15,836 nt of DNA from Tissierella_B sp964485455 (GTDB lineage: Bacteria; Bacillota; Clostridia; Tissierellales; Tissierellaceae), in NCBI GenBank assembly GCA_964485455.1, contig CAZAJU010000047.1:1-15836 (forward strand). Direction: 5' to 3'. Shown in pieces: positions 13,830 through 15,836 of this stretch (its first letter is position 1; each line of letters begins with the position of its first letter). Below the pieces are notes generated by a model. It was not told the origin of the DNA. It was given only the letters and a program-made list of their open reading frames with translations, and did not search any database. The position numbers and the translations under genes are program-made.

Positions 13830-15056
13830 ATGAACTATATTTTTATCGATTCAAGTGAACAACAAAATAGAGTAGGAATAGTAGAACAAGATAGATTAGT
13901 TGAATACTATTCTGAAGAAGTTGAATATGAGGCTTTGCTTGGCAATGTTTATAGAGGAAGGGTCACCAATGTGCTCCAAGGAATGGATGCAGCCTTTGTA
14001 GATATAGGAGTAGGTAAAAATGCCTATCTTCACCTAAAGGATGCCCTAAGCCTAGACCAACTATATACAGGAGAAAAATACGACCTGGATGAGGTAATAA
14101 AGGGTGGAGAGGATGTAATGGTCCAAGTCATCAAAGAGCCCTTGGGAAATAAGGGTCCTAAAGTTACCACTCATATAAGCATACCAGGTAGGTTCATAGT
14201 TCTAACTCCTTATTCAAGGAAGATCAACATATCCAAGAAAATCCGAAATTCCCAGGAAGTACAACGTTTAAAGGAAATAGGAAGCAGTATCCAAAAGAAG
14301 GAAATGGGGATAATCTTTAGAACCGTATCCGAAAATATAGATAGAAATATCCTAGAGGAAGAATACAATTCCCTCTTTGAAATCTATAGAAAGATAGAAG
14401 AAGAGAGGAATTTCCTTCCTACACCTAAACTGATATACAAGGACTTAAGCCTTGCCTATCAGTTAGTAAGGGACAACTTCCATAAGGAAGATACTAGGAT
14501 TATCGTAAATAGCAAAGAGGTTTATGAAAATATATTGCTCTTTAGTTCCTACCTTAAAGAGAAGCTAGAGGATAAAATCATCTTGGATCCAGAGTTTTCC
14601 ATCGAAAATGATATGAAGATTCAATTGGGCATAAAGGAAGCACTAGATAGAAAGGTAACTCTAAATAGCGGTGGCTATATAGTCATTGACGAGACAGAAG
14701 CACTCACAGCAATTGACGTCAATACTGGAAAGTACATAGGAAACTTTTCATTAGGTGAAACCGTACTAAGAACCAATCTGGAGGCAGCTGAGGAAATAGC
14801 TCGTCAGATTCGCCTGAGGGATATTGGCGGAGTTATAATAGTGGACTTTATAGATATGAAAAATGAGACGCATATACAAAAGGTATTATCTAGGATGACG
14901 GAAGCCTTTAAAAAGGATAGAAACAAGCCCCATTTAGTGGATTTAACCAAGCTATTCTTGGTTGAAATCACAAGAAAGAAGACCAGACCTGCTCTGGATA
15001 AAAAGGTATCCGTTATATGCCCTACATGCAATGGAAGGGGCAGAATAAGAAAATAA
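13830..15056 (+). CDS. rng: Ribonuclease E/G family endoribonuclease (RNase G-like)
   Basis: A 408-residue single-strand-specific endoribonuclease for rRNA maturation and mRNA decay. An N-terminal S1 domain (about 36-120) shows ALLGNVYRGRVTNVLQGMDAAFVDIG. The catalytic DNase I-like domain contains the two metal-binding aspartates D296 (in AIDVNTGKYIG) and D339 (in IIVDFIDM), equivalent to D303 and D346 of E. coli RNase E. The zinc-link motif C397-PT-C400-NGRGRIRK ends the protein. There is no C-terminal degradosome scaffold and the protein stops right after the zinc link, so it is RNase G-like and compact. The ribosome binding site AGAGGTG overlaps the end of the DUF2344 gene, with the start 9 bp after its stop. 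No terminator separates it from rplU. Confidence 0.95.
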   Translation: MNYIFIDSSEQQNRVGIVEQDRLVEYYSEEVEYEALLGNVYRGRVTNVLQGMDAAFVDIGVGKNAYLHLKDALSLDQLYTGEKYDLDEVIKGGEDVMVQVIKEPLGNKGPKVTTHISIPGRFIVLTPYSRKINISKKIRNSQEVQRLKEIGSSIQKKEMGIIFRTVSENIDRNILEEEYNSLFEIYRKIEEERNFLPTPKLIYKDLSLAYQLVRDNFHKEDTRIIVNSKEVYENILLFSSYLKEKLEDKIILDPEFSIENDMKIQLGIKEALDRKVTLNSGGYIVIDETEALTAIDVNTGKYIGNFSLGETVLRTNLEAAEEIARQIRLRDIGGVIIVDFIDMKNETHIQKVLSRMTEAFKKDRNKPHLVDLTKLFLVEITRKKTRPALDKKVSVICPTCNGRGRIRK

Positions 15057-15059
15057 TTA

Positions 15060-15088
15060 TTGACACTAGAAAGTTTCTTTGATAAACT
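15060..15088 (+). promoter_or_regulatory. Strong candidate promoter for rplU-prp-rpmA
   Basis: A perfect -35 box TTGACA (15060-15065) is followed after exactly 17 bp by TAAACT (15083-15088), 4 of 6 to the -10 consensus. Transcription would start near 15095, giving a leader of about 75 bases. The promoter begins 3 bp after the RNase G stop, so rplU can be transcribed both on its own and by read-through. Confidence 0.72.
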
Positions 15089-15095
15089 ACTATGG

Positions 15096-15170
15096 TATGA
15101 ATCCGCTCAATATGGGTTTTAAAGCTTAGGCACCTGATATTGGCGAGACTAGGTAAGAGGAGGTGCTGTA
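15096..15170 (+). promoter_or_regulatory. Ribosomal protein L21 leader
   Basis: The leader can fold into a hairpin in which CGC-T-CAATAT (15104-15113, one bulged T) pairs with ATATTGGCG (15137-15145), giving 9 bp. The loop contains GCACCT (15130-15135), perfectly complementary to AGGTGC (15161-15166), which overlaps the Shine-Dalgarno sequence GAGGAGGTG of rplU. This fits the known L21 leader class of low-GC Gram-positive bacteria, which is thought to mediate feedback by L21. The pseudoknot-type pairing is my reading of the sequence. No T-run follows the stem, so control at translation is more likely than attenuation. Confidence 0.62.
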
Positions 15171-15482
15171 ATGTACGCAGTTATCGAAACAGGTGGTAAA
15201 CAATATAGAGTACAAGAAGGAGACGTAGTTTTCGTAGAAAAACTAAATGTTTCTGAAGGTGAAAATGTAAATTTCGATAAAGTTCTTATCCTTTCAAACG
15301 ATGCTGGCTTAAACGCTGGAAAACCATACGTTGAAGGAGCTAAGGTTGAAGGTACTGTATTAGAAAATGGAAAAGCAAAGAAGATAGTAGTTTTCAAATA
15401 CAAGGCTAAGAAGAACGAAAGAAAGAAAAAAGGACATCGTCAACCATTCACTAAGGTTAAGATTGAAAAAATCTTAGGATAA
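15171..15482 (+). CDS. rplU: 50S ribosomal protein L21
   Basis: A 103-residue ribosomal protein of normal length that binds 23S rRNA and needs L20 for assembly. It begins MYAVIETGGKQYRVQEGDVVFVEKL in outline (MYAVIETGGKQYRV is the diagnostic start). The C-terminal part has VVFKYKAKKNERKKKGHRQP and ends FTKVKIEKILG, both typical. GAGGAGGTG with good spacing precedes ATG 15171. Codon use is cleaner than in neighbouring genes, as expected for a highly expressed gene. The stop is followed 2 bp later by prp. Confidence 0.99.
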   Translation: MYAVIETGGKQYRVQEGDVVFVEKLNVSEGENVNFDKVLILSNDAGLNAGKPYVEGAKVEGTVLENGKAKKIVVFKYKAKKNERKKKGHRQPFTKVKIEKILG

Positions 15483-15484
15483 TT

Positions 15485-15836
15485 ATGATTAAGGTAAATG
15501 TCTTTAAAGGCAACGGAGATTTCATTAACAGGTTTAAGATTCATGGACATAGTAATTTCGCTCCCCATGGAGAGGACATAGTATGTGCAGCTGTTTCAAT
15601 ATTAAGCCATACCGCATTAAAATCCCTAGTGGATGTATGTGGACTAAAAGAAGATGAAATTTCATATAGGGTTGATGAAGAAACTGGATTTTTAGAGGTC
15701 AGGATGTTAATTCCTGAATTTGATAAAAGAATAGTAGCTACACAGGTTGTATTTAAAACCTTTGTAGTCGGAATAAAATCATTGGTAGAAAGTTACCCTA
15801 AATATGTGACTCTTGAATATAGGGGAGGTGTAATGA
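15485..15836 (+). CDS. prp: Ribosomal-processing cysteine protease Prp (3' end cut by window edge)
   Basis: The 117 visible codons encode MIKVNVFKGNGDF at the start and the protease signature G21-H-SNFAPHGEDIV-C34-AAVS, with catalytic histidine 22 and cysteine 34. Prp removes the short N-terminal extension of L27 in Firmicutes and relatives, which is needed to expose residues at the peptidyl transferase centre. Its location between rplU and rpmA is the usual one. The family is about 105-120 residues long, so the stop should lie just beyond the edge; the visible end is LEYRGGVM. There is no clear ribosome binding site in the 2-bp gap; AAAATCTTAGGATAA at the end of rplU offers AGGA (15476-15479), suggesting coupled translation. 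Confidence 0.95.
   Translation, partial: MIKVNVFKGNGDFINRFKIHGHSNFAPHGEDIVCAAVSILSHTALKSLVDVCGLKEDEISYRVDEETGFLEVRMLIPEFDKRIVATQVVFKTFVVGIKSLVESYPKYVTLEYRGGVM
15822..15836 (+). promoter_or_regulatory. Ribosome binding site probably serving rpmA
   Basis: GGGGAGGTG (15822-15830) lies inside the end of prp and resembles the rplU site. An ATG at 15833 follows, but it is in frame with prp and very close. The true rpmA start may be this one or one slightly beyond the window. The expected product is L27, judged only from the conserved rplU-prp-rpmA order. Confidence 0.45.

Noticed and set aside
15057..15095. Terminator between the RNase G gene and rplU
   Set aside because: There is no stem with a T-run; the space is filled by the rplU promoter, so read-through from RNase G is likely.

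Overview
This window reads as a chromosomal stretch from a low-GC, rod-shaped Firmicute. The best fit is an anaerobic Clostridia/Tissierellia-type organism, judged from the AT-rich third codon positions, strong GGAGG-type ribosome binding sites, the gene order and the kind of penicillin-binding protein present. No rRNA, tRNA or CRISPR array is visible. Assignments rest on motif recognition, not on database searches.

Layout. Bases 1-55 are the last two domains (V and VI) of a group II intron whose body lies to the left of the window. From about 150 to 8102 runs one tightly packed block on the + strand: a secreted NusG-domain-II protein, a Gx-transporter (Hpre_diP_synt_I family) membrane protein, Maf, RadC, MreB, MreC, MreD and a very large class B penicillin-binding protein (PBP2). 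This is a cell-elongation operon with two membrane or extracytoplasmic genes and two housekeeping genes in front. A probable promoter then starts minC-minD-minE (8176-9979), the division-site selection system, which ends at a good intrinsic terminator. A membrane-anchored LytM/M23-domain protein follows (10076-10750). It has lost all the zinc-binding histidines, and its ribosome binding site lies in a hairpin. A second strong terminator closes it.

Bases 10751-11277 carry no gene. The middle of this gap, read on the minus strand, resembles the 3' structured RNA (omegaRNA) of an IS200/IS605-type TnpB element without a recognisable TnpB gene. This is the most unexpected item in the window.

The right third is a conserved RNA/ribosome block: a B12-binding-type radical SAM protein, its DUF2344 partner overlapping it by 4 bp, an RNase E/G ribonuclease, then a perfect -35 promoter and an L21 leader in front of rplU (L21), and prp, the cysteine protease that trims L27. 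prp runs off the right edge into what should be the start of rpmA.

Together the genes link wall elongation (MreBCD, PBP2), septum placement (MinCDE), possible control of wall hydrolysis (the degenerate LytM protein) and ribosome/RNA maturation (RNase G, L21, Prp). The points most worth following are the omegaRNA-like remnant, the degenerate LytM factor with a sequestered ribosome binding site, the PBP2 insertions, the leader-to-Shine-Dalgarno complementarity ahead of rplU, and the group II intron immediately upstream of the operon.
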